A stretch of 50,298 nt of DNA, taken from the NCBI GenBank assembly GCA_938010785.1, contig CALLVC010000352.1:1-50298 (forward strand), written 5' to 3'. The stretch is from an uncultured Saprospiraceae bacterium (GTDB taxonomy: Bacteria; Bacteroidota; Bacteroidia; Chitinophagales; Saprospiraceae). Positions within the stretch are counted from its first letter, which is position 1, and the number at the start of each line of letters is the position of its first letter. The translations under genes and the position numbers were made by a program. Of the stretch, positions 43,130 to 50,298 are shown one piece after another. A model generated the notes under the pieces. It did no database searches, was not told the origin of the DNA, and saw only the letters and a list, made by a program, of their open reading frames with translations.

Positions 43130-43849
43130 TTACCAGTCCTTACTAGACTTCGAAGGTTTTGATTGTTTTTTCTTCACTTTTTCTTGCACTTTTCGTTCTT
43201 CCTCATCCATGATTTCTAGTAGTTGTTCTGCTTCTTCTTTACTTAAATCTTTTGGTTGAGGCTGCTGTTCTTGTTCCTTTTGGTCGTCACCGACAGGTTG
43301 CTGTTGTTGTTGGGGCTGCTGGTCTTGTTGCTCTTCTCCTTCTTGTTGCTGTTCTTGGTCATCGGGTTCATTTTCTCCCTCTTTGGAGTCACTATTTTGT
43401 TGCTGCTGTTGTTGTTGCTGTTGCTGAATTTGCAATTGACGTTGGGCTTGCCCTAAATTAAACTTAGTTTCTACATCTTTAGGGTCTAAACGCAAAGCGT
43501 TTTTATAAGCATTGATACTTTCTTCAAAGTCTTGCTTAGCATATAATGAATTACCTAAGTTATGATAGGCTTTAGATTTGGTAGCATTATCTTTTGCTGT
43601 TTCTGCGGCGTTAGAATAATGCCGAATAGCTTCATCAAATCGTTTTTGCTGATAAATGGAATTCCCTAAATTATATGCGCCCTTAGAAGTCTTTTTTTCT
43701 TCTAAAGATTTTCTATACCGTTCTTCTGCCCCCTGAAAATTTTCATCTTCATAAGCATTGTCTCCACTACGCAATAATTTATGAGCAGATTGAGCGAATA
43801 TGGGGCCGCCAAAAAATAAAGTGATAAAGACTAAAATATATGCTTTCAT
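43130..43849 (-). CDS. batC: BatC-like TPR protein
   Basis: A 239-aa exported protein of the Bat system. The signal peptide covers about 1-20 (cut after FAQ; ATG 43849 rather than the longer frame). Three TPR repeats lie at about 22-125, with YRKSLEE, YNLGNSIYQQKRFDEAIRHY and YHNLGNSLYAKQDFEESINAY. A very Gln-rich, acidic stretch follows at about 135-205, then a helical end with EEAEQLLEIMDEEERKV. The Gln run explains strong antisense frames. Forty-nine bases separate it from batB. Confidence 0.87.
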   Translation of the reverse strand: MKAYILVFITLFFGGPIFAQSAHKLLRSGDNAYEDENFQGAEERYRKSLEEKKTSKGAYNLGNSIYQQKRFDEAIRHYSNAAETAKDNATKSKAYHNLGNSLYAKQDFEESINAYKNALRLDPKDVETKFNLGQAQRQLQIQQQQQQQQQQNSDSKEGENEPDDQEQQQEGEEQQDQQPQQQQQPVGDDQKEQEQQPQPKDLSKEEAEQLLEIMDEEERKVQEKVKKKQSKPSKSSKDW

Positions 43850-43898
43850 AAGCTGTTTATTTATTAGTATCGAATTCATTTGCTGCTACTGCTTGGCG

Positions 43899-44936
43899 CT
43901 ATTTCCCAAATAAATCTTTTTCTCCTAACCATTTATTTTTTCGATAGGATAATAAAAATTCTGCGATTAAAAATAAAATGGCAATGGCTATAAAATATTG
44001 AAAATAACTTTCGTATTCGTTAAAGACTCTTGCTTCAAATTCTCTTTTTTCCATTTGGTCAATGCTATTCCTCAAGGCAACGGATACTTCTTCTACATTG
44101 CTTCCTGCTAAGTTAAAATAGAAGCCATTTCCTTCATCCGCTAAATTTTGCATCATGCCTTCATTTAAACTGGTTCTGACAGGATTCCCTTTTTCATCTC
44201 GCTTATAATCTGACCGTCCGCCTATAATCGTAGGGATAAATCCTCCCGATGGTGTTCCTACCCCAACACTATAAATTAATAAGCCGTTATCTGCTGCTGT
44301 TTTTGCTCTATCTAGTGCATCTTGGTCATGCGTTTCACCATCAGAGATAATAATGATGGCTTTGTGTTGTTTATTATCTTCTTCAAAAGATTGTTCTGCT
44401 AAATCTATCGCTTCGCTGATAGCGGTGCCTTGAGCGGGTGCTTGACTAGGATTGGCACTTCTCAAAAATAATTGAGCTGCGGCATAATCCGTAGTTAATG
44501 GCATTTGCATGTATGCATTACCTGCAAATAAAATGATGCCTAAACGGTCGCCCTTTAATTTATCTACTAATTTTTGGGAAAATTTTCTGGCTCGTTCCAT
44601 TCTATTTGGTTGAATGTCTTCCGCCATCATACTTTGAGAAATATCCAAAGCGATAAAAATGTCAACACTTTTTCGCTTGACTTTCTCTTTTTTACTTCCC
44701 CATTGTGGATTTGCCCAACCTACAATCAGAAACGCTAATCCGCAAAGTAATAAGATAAATTTTGTCGTATGCTTATATTTTGAATAAGCAGGCATTAATT
44801 GGGACAATAAGGTACTATTACCAAATTTGGCAAAGGCGTTTTTTCTTGCTCTTTGTATCAACCAAAATAATACAATGAAAATTGGTATTAATAGCAAGGC
44901 GTATAAATAATCGATGTTCTCAAATCGAAAGGGCAT
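43899..44936 (-). CDS. BatB/BatA-type von Willebrand factor A protein
   Basis: A 345-aa membrane protein of the Bat aerotolerance complex. Membrane helices are at about 8-27 and 57-74, and again near the C-terminus (about 318-336). Between them is a VWA domain with an intact MIDAS motif D98-I-S100-Q-S102, and the ISDGETHDQDALD segment. ATG 44936 starts MPFRFENIDYLYALLLIP; a longer frame adds 13 residues. The family order is usually moxR-batA-batB-batC-batD-batE; only this one VWA gene precedes batC here. Being next to batC, it is most likely batB. Confidence 0.85.
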   Translation of the reverse strand: MPFRFENIDYLYALLLIPIFIVLFWLIQRARKNAFAKFGNSTLLSQLMPAYSKYKHTTKFILLLCGLAFLIVGWANPQWGSKKEKVKRKSVDIFIALDISQSMMAEDIQPNRMERARKFSQKLVDKLKGDRLGIILFAGNAYMQMPLTTDYAAAQLFLRSANPSQAPAQGTAISEAIDLAEQSFEEDNKQHKAIIIISDGETHDQDALDRAKTAADNGLLIYSVGVGTPSGGFIPTIIGGRSDYKRDEKGNPVRTSLNEGMMQNLADEGNGFYFNLAGSNVEEVSVALRNSIDQMEKREFEARVFNEYESYFQYFIAIAILFLIAEFLLSYRKNKWLGEKDLFGK

Positions 44937-45056
44937 AGATATTTTCGTAGTACAGAAACGAATCTGTTTTTTCAAAATTTGCAGACGGATGTCTACGGTA
45001 TCTGCAAAAATAACAAATCTCTCTTTTTATCTGAACGCAGTTTAGTTAATAAGTGG

Positions 45057-46598
45057 TTAAAGTGTATTGATATTTTCTAGATATACCTCCGCTTGCTGAA
45101 TAATTGCTTCTTTTTTGGCGATATCCATTTTATCCCAAGTACGATAAGCCATGCCTATTCGAGGATTCTTTTCTAATTTTTCTCTATTTCTAAAATAGAA
45201 GTGCCAATAAAGACTGTTGAATGGGCAGGCTTTTGCGCCCACCTTTTCTTTCTTTTTGTAAAAACAAGTTCCACAATAATGCGACATTTTATCGATGTAA
45301 TTAGCAGAACCTGCGTATGGTTTAGTTCCAACGATACCTCCGTCGGCGAATTGAGACATTCCTCTTGTGTTGGTAATTTCTACCCATTCAATGGCATCCA
45401 TGTAGATGCCTAGATACCACTCGTCTACCTCATCGGGATGTATGCCCGCTAAAAGGGTAAAGCTACCTGTGACCATCAAACGCTGAATATGGTGGGCGTA
45501 AGCATAATCTAAAGATTGCCCAATGGCGTGTTTTAAACAATTCATTTTGGTTTGTCCATTCCAAAAAAAGGAAGGTAAAGTTCGGTCATTTTTAAAGAAA
45601 TTTAGGGTGCTATATTGAGGCATTTTTTCCCAATAGATACCTCGCATGTATTCGCGCCAACCAATAATTTGCCGAACAAAGCCTTCAATTTGTGCAATGG
45701 TTACTTTTTCTGAATTGGCTTCCCAGTACTTGATAGCACTTTGTACAACTTCTAAAGGGGAAAGCATTTTTGTGTTAATAGAAAAAGACAATCTTGAATG
45801 ATAGAGTGACCAATAATTAGGGGTCATGGCATCTTGATAGGCGCCGAATAAATGGAGACAACTTTTATTGAAAAAATCTAATAATTGCAAAGATTCTGTT
45901 CTATTGATTGGCCATAAAAATGCCTTTGGATTAACATTGCCAATCGTTTTAATAGTTGTTGATTGAATCACATCGTAAATATCCGATACATCTCGCTCCA
46001 GCATGAATGGTTGGGTAGGCACATGGTCTTTGGGTAATTTTTTTCGATTTTCTTTATCATAGTTCCATTTGCCTGTTATTGGTTTTTTACCATTTCCTTC
46101 CATCATTATATGGTATTTCTTCCGCATCGAGCGATAGAAGGATTCCATTAGATAAGTTTTTTTCCCTTTGAAAAAATCAGCTAACTCGTGTCTTTCTGTT
46201 AGGAAATGTTCTGTGTCAGTGACGCTACTAGCTATCTTTATTTCTTGACAAAAACTTTTTAATTGCTCATCTAAACGATATTCATCGGGTAGTTGATATT
46301 CAAATTTTTCAATGCCTATTTCCTGAATAATTTGTTGTAAATTTTCCGTTAGACTTTGCTTGTTTTTTGAATCATCTAATTGATAATAAATGACTTGATG
46401 CCCCTGTTCTTTTAGTTCACTTGAAAAAGACCGCATGGCAGCAAAGAAGCCGATAATTTTTTGAATATGATGATTTACATAATCCGTTTCCTGACGCATT
46501 TCCATTAATACATACTGGACGGTTTTATCTACTTTTTCAAACCAAGAATGCTGTAGATTCAATTGGTCTCCGAGAATGAGTCTTAGTGTTTTTGGCAT
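45057..46598 (-). CDS. FeS-type prokaryotic (6-4) photolyase / cryptochrome
   Basis: A 513-aa flavoprotein of the FeS-BCP class, which repairs (6-4) photoproducts under light. The N-terminal alpha/beta antenna domain (LRLILGDQLN at about 4-13) is followed by the helical FAD domain. The four expected [4Fe-4S] ligands are present at Cys-354, Cys-442, Cys-445 and Cys-458, offset by exactly four from those recalled for Agrobacterium PhrB. Other matches are LMVTGSFTLLAGIHPDEVDEWY and NTRGMSQFADGG. Start is ATG 46598; it follows the stop of the DUF2256 gene by one base (TAACATG), which suggests coupled translation. Confidence 0.92.
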   Translation of the reverse strand: MPKTLRLILGDQLNLQHSWFEKVDKTVQYVLMEMRQETDYVNHHIQKIIGFFAAMRSFSSELKEQGHQVIYYQLDDSKNKQSLTENLQQIIQEIGIEKFEYQLPDEYRLDEQLKSFCQEIKIASSVTDTEHFLTERHELADFFKGKKTYLMESFYRSMRKKYHIMMEGNGKKPITGKWNYDKENRKKLPKDHVPTQPFMLERDVSDIYDVIQSTTIKTIGNVNPKAFLWPINRTESLQLLDFFNKSCLHLFGAYQDAMTPNYWSLYHSRLSFSINTKMLSPLEVVQSAIKYWEANSEKVTIAQIEGFVRQIIGWREYMRGIYWEKMPQYSTLNFFKNDRTLPSFFWNGQTKMNCLKHAIGQSLDYAYAHHIQRLMVTGSFTLLAGIHPDEVDEWYLGIYMDAIEWVEITNTRGMSQFADGGIVGTKPYAGSANYIDKMSHYCGTCFYKKKEKVGAKACPFNSLYWHFYFRNREKLEKNPRIGMAYRTWDKMDIAKKEAIIQQAEVYLENINTL

Positions 46599-46599
46599 G

Positions 46600-46740
46600 T
46601 TATATTTTTTTCGATTTATTTCTTCTACATCGTTCACTACAATACTTTACTTCGTCCCAGTTTTTTGCCCATTTTTTTCGCCATTTGTAGGGTAAACCAC
46701 AAACGGTACATATTTTTTCTGGTAAGTTTTCTTTTTTCAT
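46600..46740 (-). CDS. DUF2256 zinc-finger protein
   Basis: A 46-aa protein, [20 protein letters not shown] at the start, then [18 protein letters not shown] and a basic end. The pattern Cys-x2-Cys followed by Cys-x3-Cys is a small zinc finger of the DUF2256 family, which is often encoded beside photolyases. Stop TAA at 46602-46600 is one base from the photolyase ATG. It was not listed as a 60-codon frame; the 97-aa frame over it in another phase is a shadow. Its function is unknown. Confidence 0.88.
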   Translation of the reverse strand: MKKENLPEKICTVCGLPYKWRKKWAKNWDEVKYCSERCRRNKSKKI

Positions 46741-46841
46741 GTTTGTAAAACAGGAAGCGGCTAGAATGGTTTACTTTTGAACCGAAGCTTGAGTAGAAAT
46801 GCCTACGCAAATATTTTAATGGCCAAATCGTTCTTATTAAA

Positions 46842-48617
46842 GTGACTAACTTTATTAGAAATATAATTTTCTTTTTCTTTTTGACTTCTGTATTTACAGG
46901 GGCAGCCCAAAGCGTGCAATTGCAGGTCATTTCTCAGGGCGAAAGTTCAAAACAAGATTTTGAAAATTTCTATCTACTCACAGACACAACCGCTATTTCA
47001 ACAACACTCAATCACTTAATTGATAGCCTTCAACAAGCTGCATTCCTTTCTGCTTCGATTGATAGTTTAAATAAAAAAGATACGACTTACACAGCTTATT
47101 TATTTTTAGGAAAACGATATAATGATTTCCAGATTAGTCATACGAATATCGACCCTGCAATTCTAAAACGCACTGGATTAGAGCGTGATTTAAATCAATC
47201 GCTGACTTATTTTCAACTAAAAAATATCCAAGAAAAATTGTTAGTCGATGCAGAGAATAATGGATACCCTTTTGCAAACATTCGATTGTCAGATATACAA
47301 ATAACTAATGAAAAAGTAACAGGCAAATTACTGTTGAAAAAAGGGCAATTATTTCGCCTTGCTGACTTGAAAACGGAAGGCGATGCACCATTAAATCAAT
47401 TTTATTTAGAAAGCTATCTAGGTTTAAAAAAGGGAGAGGTCTATCAAAAAGACAAAATTATTGCTGCTTCTGATAAACTAGCAGAATTACCTTTTGTAAA
47501 AGAAACTCGCTCTCCCGCTATTCGCTTTAAAAAAAATGAAGCGACGGTCAATTTATTTTTAGCCCCTAAAAAAGCCAATCGATTTGATTTTTTAATTGGG
47601 GTCTTGCCCAATAATCAAGAAACGGGAAAGGTTTTGATTACAGGAGATATTGATGCAGAGTTTCAAAATCAATTTGGTAAAGGAGAACGGATTCACTTTG
47701 AATTTGAACAGTTGCGCCCTGAAACGCAACAGTTGACTTTGGAAGCGAATTATCCCTACTTATTAAAAACCCCTTTGGGGATAGACGGGACGTTTGGACT
47801 GTATAAAAGAGACTCTACTTATCGGGATTTGATTTGGAATATTGGCCTACAATATTTATTTGAAGGAGGGAATTATTTAAAAGCTTTTTCTAAAAACACT
47901 TCTTCTGCTTTATTGACCGTTGATGAAAATGCAATTATTCGAAATCGACAATTACCTCAGAATTTAGATATTCGAAATACCGCTTTTGGGGTAGCTTATC
48001 AATTAGAACGCTTAGATTATCGCTTTAATCCACGGTCAGGTTGGCTCCTGCAAGTCGAGGGTAGTGCGGGTTTTAAGACCATTCAAAAAAATAATAAAAT
48101 AACAGATTTATTAGACGAAAATAATCCAACGTTTAATTTTAATAGCCTTTATGACCCCTTAGATTTGAATACTTTTCAATATCAAGTATCAGGTAGGTTA
48201 GATAAATATTTTTCTATACAAAAAAGAACGGCATTAAAAGCAAGTATTCAAGGGGCTACCATTATATCAGAAAATCCAATCTTAAGAAATGAACAATTCC
48301 GAATCGGTGGTAATCAATTGCTGAGAGGGTTTGATGAAGAGTCAATCTTTGCGACTTCTTATGTTTTAGGAACTTTAGAATATCGTTACTTGATAGGACA
48401 GAATAGTTATTTTTTCCTTTTTGGAGATATGGCTTACGTGGAGAATAAAACGAATGAGAACGATTTTTCTAGCCAGCCGATTGGTCTTGGCGCAGGAATG
48501 ACTTTTGAAACGAAAGCTGGAATTTTTGGAATTAGTTATGCTTTAGGAAAATTGGAGGAAGCGGCTTTTGAATTTCGGTCAGCGAAGGTGCATTTTGGGT
48601 TTGTTAGTTTGTTTTAG
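46842..48617 (+). CDS. Omp85-family outer membrane protein (BamA/TamA-like)
   Basis: A 591-aa outer-membrane beta-barrel protein of the Omp85 superfamily. The signal peptide is about 1-22 (cut after GAA). The region at about 75-245 holds POTRA-like units with DLKTEGDAPLNQFYLESYLG. From about 250 on is a 16-strand-type barrel containing the conserved loop GGNQLLRGFDEES and an aromatic end (HFGFVSLF). It is shorter than BamA, and its number of POTRA domains is small, so TamA-like is the better guess. Start is GTG 46842. An eight-codon frame (ATG 46819) ends on the GTGA that contains this start. TACTTTTG at 46772-46779 is a possible -7 box. It is divergent from the DUF2256-photolyase pair. Confidence 0.85.
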   Translation: MTNFIRNIIFFFFLTSVFTGAAQSVQLQVISQGESSKQDFENFYLLTDTTAISTTLNHLIDSLQQAAFLSASIDSLNKKDTTYTAYLFLGKRYNDFQISHTNIDPAILKRTGLERDLNQSLTYFQLKNIQEKLLVDAENNGYPFANIRLSDIQITNEKVTGKLLLKKGQLFRLADLKTEGDAPLNQFYLESYLGLKKGEVYQKDKIIAASDKLAELPFVKETRSPAIRFKKNEATVNLFLAPKKANRFDFLIGVLPNNQETGKVLITGDIDAEFQNQFGKGERIHFEFEQLRPETQQLTLEANYPYLLKTPLGIDGTFGLYKRDSTYRDLIWNIGLQYLFEGGNYLKAFSKNTSSALLTVDENAIIRNRQLPQNLDIRNTAFGVAYQLERLDYRFNPRSGWLLQVEGSAGFKTIQKNNKITDLLDENNPTFNFNSLYDPLDLNTFQYQVSGRLDKYFSIQKRTALKASIQGATIISENPILRNEQFRIGGNQLLRGFDEESIFATSYVLGTLEYRYLIGQNSYFFLFGDMAYVENKTNENDFSSQPIGLGAGMTFETKAGIFGISYALGKLEEAAFEFRSAKVHFGFVSLF

Positions 48618-48631
48618 CTATTAAATCAATT

Positions 48632-48656
48632 CGTGGTGATTTTCAAAATCACCACG
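48632..48656. terminator. Terminator hairpin between the Omp85 gene and gatA
   Basis: A near-perfect inverted repeat: CGTGGTGATTTT and AAAATCACCACG meet at a single C. It lies between two convergent stop codons (48617 and 48668). The flanking T-runs are short on both strands, so efficiency may be modest. Confidence 0.7.
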
Positions 48657-48667
48657 ATTTAAAACAA

Positions 48668-50086
48668 TTAAACCAACTCCTTCGAGAAAGCCAACAACTT
48701 CTCTTCCTCAAATTTATTAGCCATCAACTGAACACCAATCGGCATCCCATCTGATGTACCTAAAGGAATAGCAATAGCAGGAATACCAGCCATATTTGCT
48801 TGCACTGTAAAAATATCCGCTAGATACATCGTCACGGGGTCATCATTGACCGCACCAATATCCCATGCAGGACCAGGAGCGGTTGGCATTAAAATAAAGT
48901 CGTAGTCTTTAAATATCTCGGCTGTTTTTTCCGCAATTAAACGACGAACCTTTTGTGCTTTTCCGTAATACGCATCATAATAACCTGCACTTAAAACAAA
49001 AGTCCCCAACATGATTCTACGCTTCACTTCCGTACTAAACCCTTCGGTTCGAGACATGGTATACGTTTCTTCTAAATTGGTGGCATTAGGGCTACGGTAG
49101 CCATATCGAATGCCATCAAAACGAGATAGATTAGAAGACGCTTCGGCGGTTGTCAAGACGTAATAGGCTGGGATAATATAATCCAGATAATCAAAGTCTA
49201 CGCCTTCTACGGTATGCCCATCTAACCGTAATGACTTGATTAAATTTAAAGTTTGGTTGCGTACATCTGCATCCAAACTTCTATGTTCTACTGCGGTTGG
49301 GAAATAGGCAATTTTTGCTTTTTTACCAAAGGCTAATTTTTTTGAATAATTAGGGACTGCTTGACTGCTAGACGTACTATCAAATTCATCTCTTCCTGCC
49401 ATTAATTCTAGCGTCAAGGCGATATCTTCTACACTATTTGCTAAGACACCAATTTGGTCAAAAGAAGAACCGTATGCCAATAAGCCGTACCTAGAAACAC
49501 GTCCATAAGTAGGTTTGAAACCTAGGATACCACAAAAAGCGGCAGGTTGTCGAACGGACCCACCTGTATCTGTTCCTAAAGCGACTAGGCAGGTATCTAT
49601 TTGCACAGAAACGGCTGAAGCACCAGAAGAACCACCAGGGATTTTGTCTGGGTTTAAACCGTTTTTCGTTGGACCATAATGAGAATTTTCATTGGTAGAA
49701 CCCATTGCAAATTGGTCGCAATTGACTCGCCCTATGATTATCGCATCCTCTGCTAATAATCGCTCAATGCCTGTTGCTGTAAATAAGGATTTAAATCCTT
49801 CTAAGATTTTTGCACCCGCCGTTACCGTATGTCCTTTATAGCACAAGACATCTTTTATAGAAATAACCATCCCAAATAGTTTACCTACGGAATTGGGGTT
49901 ATTTTTATATTTGGCATCTAAAGCAATCGCTTGTGCCATTGCTTCTTCTTCAAAAACCTCTACATAAACATTTAGATTTTTAGTCGCATTAATCCGGTCT
50001 AAGTAATATTCTACTAAATGTTCGCAGGTGATTAGGCTGTTGGCTAAGTCTTCTTGTACTTGTACTAAATTCTTATATCTTGGCAT
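48668..50086 (-). CDS. gatA: Asp-tRNA(Asn)/Glu-tRNA(Gln) amidotransferase subunit A
   Basis: The glutaminase subunit of the tRNA-dependent amidotransferase GatCAB, which converts misacylated Glu-tRNA(Gln) and Asp-tRNA(Asn). The 472 aa carry the amidase-signature triad: Lys in VISIKDVLC (about 77), cis-Ser in IPGGSSGASA (about 152) and the nucleophile Ser in GTDTGGSVRQP (about 176). RVSRYGLLAYGSSFDQIG and the C-terminal GVQLMANKFEEEKL are typical for GatA. It is cytoplasmic and lacks a signal peptide, unlike the lipoprotein amidase at 12877-14547. No gatB or gatC is adjacent. Confidence 0.94.
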   Translation of the reverse strand: MPRYKNLVQVQEDLANSLITCEHLVEYYLDRINATKNLNVYVEVFEEEAMAQAIALDAKYKNNPNSVGKLFGMVISIKDVLCYKGHTVTAGAKILEGFKSLFTATGIERLLAEDAIIIGRVNCDQFAMGSTNENSHYGPTKNGLNPDKIPGGSSGASAVSVQIDTCLVALGTDTGGSVRQPAAFCGILGFKPTYGRVSRYGLLAYGSSFDQIGVLANSVEDIALTLELMAGRDEFDSTSSSQAVPNYSKKLAFGKKAKIAYFPTAVEHRSLDADVRNQTLNLIKSLRLDGHTVEGVDFDYLDYIIPAYYVLTTAEASSNLSRFDGIRYGYRSPNATNLEETYTMSRTEGFSTEVKRRIMLGTFVLSAGYYDAYYGKAQKVRRLIAEKTAEIFKDYDFILMPTAPGPAWDIGAVNDDPVTMYLADIFTVQANMAGIPAIAIPLGTSDGMPIGVQLMANKFEEEKLLAFSKELV

Positions 50087-50192
50087 GAATTATATCATTA
50101 GTCATTAAGTCAATGGTCAATTGCTATTTATTAATTAGGAGTGTACGAAATTTTCTTATTGAGATTCAGAAAATAAAGTGCGTTTTTTTTCA

Positions 50193-50298
50193 ACTGGTAG
50201 CACAGAATTTATTCTGTTCAGTCGAAGGACTTTAGTCCGAGAAACCATTAAAATCAAGGTCTGAAGACCTTGAAACACAACAGGATAAATCCTGTGCT
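50193..50298. repeat. Palindromic element C (four-tetraloop type), reaching the window edge
   Basis: ACTGGTAG (50193-50200) is followed by four hairpins. h1 is CAGAA-TTTA-TTCTG (50203-50216), h2 GGAC-TTTA-GTCC (50227-50238), h3 CAAGGTC-TGAA-GACCTTG (50255-50272) and h4 CAGGA-TAAA-TCCTG (50281-50294). The 20-base arms 50199-50218 and 50279-50298 also form an inverted repeat with two mismatches. The layout matches element B, with a different stem in each position. The element may continue beyond the window. Confidence 0.83.

Noticed and set aside
43252-43461. Plus-strand frames rich in Leu or Val opposite batC
   Set aside because: They are antisense of the poly-Gln region of BatC.
46637-46930. 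A 97-codon minus-strand frame near the photolyase
   Set aside because: It overlaps the DUF2256 gene in another phase and the Omp85 signal region in antisense; the DUF2256 frame has clear zinc-finger cysteines and is the real gene.

Overview
The window is a 50.3 kb AT-rich chromosomal segment of a Bacteroidota bacterium. The evidence is three type IX secretion (T9SS) markers (two proteins with C-terminal sorting tails and a T9SS plug protein), the bat aerotolerance genes, tandem Skp/OmpH genes, LVIVD-repeat and CotH-type surface proteins, and promoters of the Bacteroidota form TTTG-N18..20-TAnnTTTG. The mix of protein types would fit a Saprospiria-like member; that placement is an inference. 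No prophage, insertion sequence, integrase or CRISPR array was seen.

Layout. 1-5 kb: tRNA-Arg(UCG), a TPR-like membrane protein, a secreted M48 metalloprotease, an SPOR/OmpA envelope protein with a long leader, and a small lipoprotein. 5-12.3 kb (minus strand): gpmI, then rimP-nusA-infB preceded by a promoter that runs straight into a terminator-like hairpin. 12.5-21 kb: a 76-aa protein, a lipoprotein amidase, an 857-aa T9SS cargo protein with thrombospondin-3 repeats, an LVIVD lipoprotein, trhO, and a DUF2400 protein. 21-28 kb: an M48-like lipoprotein whose zinc ligands are lost, a membrane protein with an HTH regulator, a transglutaminase-like protein whose signal peptide lies upstream of its first ATG, a DUF1361 protein, an intergenic palindrome cluster, an HD-PycTM fusion, and a 3-methyladenine DNA glycosylase. 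28-38 kb: T9SS plug, MsbA-like ABC exporter, T9SS cargo, a nucleosidase-like protein with a 54-aa membrane partner, a CotH/lamin-tail surface protein, and bioY. 38-50 kb: a KirBac-like channel, two Skp chaperones, a partial bat operon (batB-batC-short BatD-batD), an FeS-type photolyase coupled to a DUF2256 zinc-finger protein, an Omp85 protein, and gatA.

Themes. Envelope biogenesis dominates: Skp x2, Omp85, the T9SS plug and its cargo, lipoproteins and M48 proteins. The translation set is rimP, nusA, infB, gatA, trhO and the tRNA. DNA repair is represented by the photolyase and the glycosylase.

The strongest unexplained signals are structured intergenic elements. Two of them (29403-29542 and 50193-50298) share an ACTGGTAG flank and the same series of four tetraloop hairpins (TTYA, TTTA, TGAA, TAAA) with unrelated stem sequences. 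A third (25683-25901) is a nested, cloverleaf-like palindrome just upstream of the HD-PycTM gene. Other notable points are the inactive M48 paralogue, the promoter-terminator leader of rimP-nusA-infB, and the secreted transglutaminase with no standard start codon.
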